Shown here piece after piece: positions 46,789-47,654 of a stretch of DNA of 47,654 nt. The notes below the pieces were generated by a model. It saw only the letters and a list, made by a program, of their open reading frames with translations. It was not told the origin of the DNA and made no database searches. This DNA is from Minisyncoccota bacterium (GTDB lineage: Bacteria > Patescibacteriota > Minisyncoccia > Phycocordibacterales > UBA5272), in NCBI GenBank assembly GCA_018062965.1, contig JAGORG010000003.1, forward strand, positions 1 through 47,654. Direction: 5' to 3'. The position numbers and the translations under genes were made by a program. How positions within the stretch are numbered: position 1 is the stretch's first letter; each line of letters starts with the position of its first letter.

Positions 46789-47352
46789 ATGACAGAAACA
46801 GACAAAATCATCGCATTTTACGACGAACATGAACGTGTTCCTACGTACGAAGAAATGAAAAAGCTTTTTGGTGTAAAATCCAAAAACACTGTTGCTTACA
46901 AAGTAAAGAAACTCATTGAGGAAGGGGTTCTCATAAAAGAAGGGCGACGAATCGTTATGGGAGTAGTAGGTGGATTCATGAAGCTTGGAAACATTCAGGC
47001 TGGATTCCCAACAACAGCCGAGGAACAAAGTGAGATTGAAAAAGTATCACTCGACAGACTCCTCATGCGTCGTAAAGGAAGAACATTTCTTTTGGAAGTT
47101 CAAGGTGAATCAATGAAAGATGCTGGAATATTTGACGGAGACCTGGTTGTTGTTGAACGAGGACGAGAACCACTCAAGGGTGACATAGTCGTTGCTCAAA
47201 TGGGGGATGAATATACCCTCAAATACTTTAACGTAGAACGAGGAAAACCTGTACTTGTCCCAGCCAACAAAAAATTCAAAAAAATCTATCCGGACCCTGA
47301 TTCACTCCGGATAGAAGCGGTTGCAAGCGCCATTGTTCGTAGGTTCCGCTAA
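46789..47352 (+). CDS. lexA: LexA repressor
   Basis: 187 aa. Winged-helix DNA-binding domain (1-60: HERVPTYEEMKKLFGVKSKNTVAYKVKKLIEEG). Self-cleavage site Ala71-Gly72 (IQAGFP). The S24 peptidase domain holds catalytic Ser108 (GESM) and Lys145 (YTLKYF). It represses SOS genes until RecA filaments trigger cleavage. A palindromic operator at its own promoter supports autoregulation. The N-terminal domain is shorter than E. coli LexA's. Confidence 0.94.
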   Translation: MTETDKIIAFYDEHERVPTYEEMKKLFGVKSKNTVAYKVKKLIEEGVLIKEGRRIVMGVVGGFMKLGNIQAGFPTTAEEQSEIEKVSLDRLLMRRKGRTFLLEVQGESMKDAGIFDGDLVVVERGREPLKGDIVVAQMGDEYTLKYFNVERGKPVLVPANKKFKKIYPDPDSLRIEAVASAIVRRFR

Positions 47353-47377
47353 TATACATATAATCCCAAAAACAAAA

Positions 47378-47409
47378 GATGCCCGAACGTTACCAAACGT
47401 CCGGGCATC
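47378..47409. terminator. Bidirectional hairpin terminator after lexA
   Basis: GATGCCCG-AACGTT...AAACGT-CCGGGCATC stem between convergent lexA and the slipin-like gene. T-rich flanks are modest. Confidence 0.7.
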
Positions 47410-47431
47410 GTCTATTTGTAAGCGCCTTTGC

Positions 47432-47654
47432 TTATACTTTCTTGGCAAACCCTTCAAGAGCCTTCAACGCCTCAACAGGGAGCATGTACACAACTGTATT
47501 TGATTGGTCAGATGACATGTCGTTTATCGACTGAAGTGTTCTCAAATGAAGCGCACCAGGAGCTGATGAAAGCATCTGAGCTGCTTTTGCCATATTTTCA
47601 GAAGCTGCGAGTTCTCCCTCAGAAGTGATGATCACCGCTCGTTTTTCGCGTTCA
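47432..47654 (-). CDS. SPFH/slipin (stomatin-like) protein, C-terminal part
   Basis: The frame runs in from the window edge and stops at TAA 47432. The visible 73 residues begin EREKRAVIITSEGELAASENMAKAAQML, the typical end of the SPFH domain and coiled coil, and finish NTVVYMLPVEALKALEGFAKKV as in slipins. Such membrane-bound scaffold proteins usually pair with an NfeD protease. A GTG at 47635 is not the real start. Confidence 0.8.
   Translation of the reverse strand, partial: EREKRAVIITSEGELAASENMAKAAQMLSSAPGALHLRTLQSINDMSSDQSNTVVYMLPVEALKALEGFAKKV

Overview
The window looks like a chromosome fragment of a Patescibacteria/CPR organism, probably of the Parcubacteria group. This is inferred from gene style, not from a marker tree: short tightly packed genes, several cell-surface proteins with C-terminal peptidoglycan-binding repeats, many tiny membrane proteins, and housekeeping genes (rplU, rplI, rpmA, dnaB, cysS, recR, lexA) whose ATG often lies exactly 6 nt after a TATACT-like -10 box, as expected for leaderless mRNAs. 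TGA is a rare but real stop, so the standard code applies.

Layout. 1-5580: surface proteins (CAP domain; an 843-aa beta-helix protein), a DUF6884/membrane/nucleoside deoxyribosyltransferase operon whose last gene has an in-frame stop, and a CPBP protease. 5650-15840: an accessory region that begins at an intact tRNA-Gln(UUG). The tRNA 3' end is repeated downstream (18 of 19 nt at 8434-8452), and successive segments carry a Fic protein, a GC-rich deoxyribosyltransferase-like gene, a 223-bp element made almost wholly of hairpins, and an AT-rich AlwI-like type IIS restriction-modification operon (controller, GIY-YIG protein, two adenine methyltransferases, frameshifted endonuclease). After these come a decayed YDY-repeat gene, a GNAT, an HExxH protein, an AAC(3)-I-like acetyltransferase and a structured small RNA. 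Related short repeats separate most segments, and no integrase is in the window.

15840-31860: mixed metabolic and surface genes (DUF1428, DUF2200, zinc-independent alcohol dehydrogenase-like, LytM endopeptidase with two PG-binding domains, META domain, YcnI-type copper protein, nuclease, GatB/YqeY, RmuC, L21, RecR). 31860-38830: dnaB, cysS, S41 protease, L9, L27, HD hydrolase, TerC. 38845-42144: a 1099-aa UvrD helicase fused to a RecB-like nuclease. 43815-47654: a stand-alone RecB/Cas4-like nuclease, a TspO homologue with a TGA at a conserved Trp, an L,D-transpeptidase, a YgjP metallopeptidase, LexA with its own palindromic operator, and the C-terminus of a slipin/stomatin.

Two gene architectures coexist. 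Most genes are leaderless. A second set, about a dozen units scattered across the window, has a canonical TTGACA-N16/18-TATAAT-type promoter, a Shine-Dalgarno site (when protein-coding) and its own hairpin terminator. These units are often GC-rich and orphan-like, and nearly all lie on the minus strand. Two of them encode no protein and look like small RNAs. With the tRNA-anchored segment array, they are the most unusual content here.
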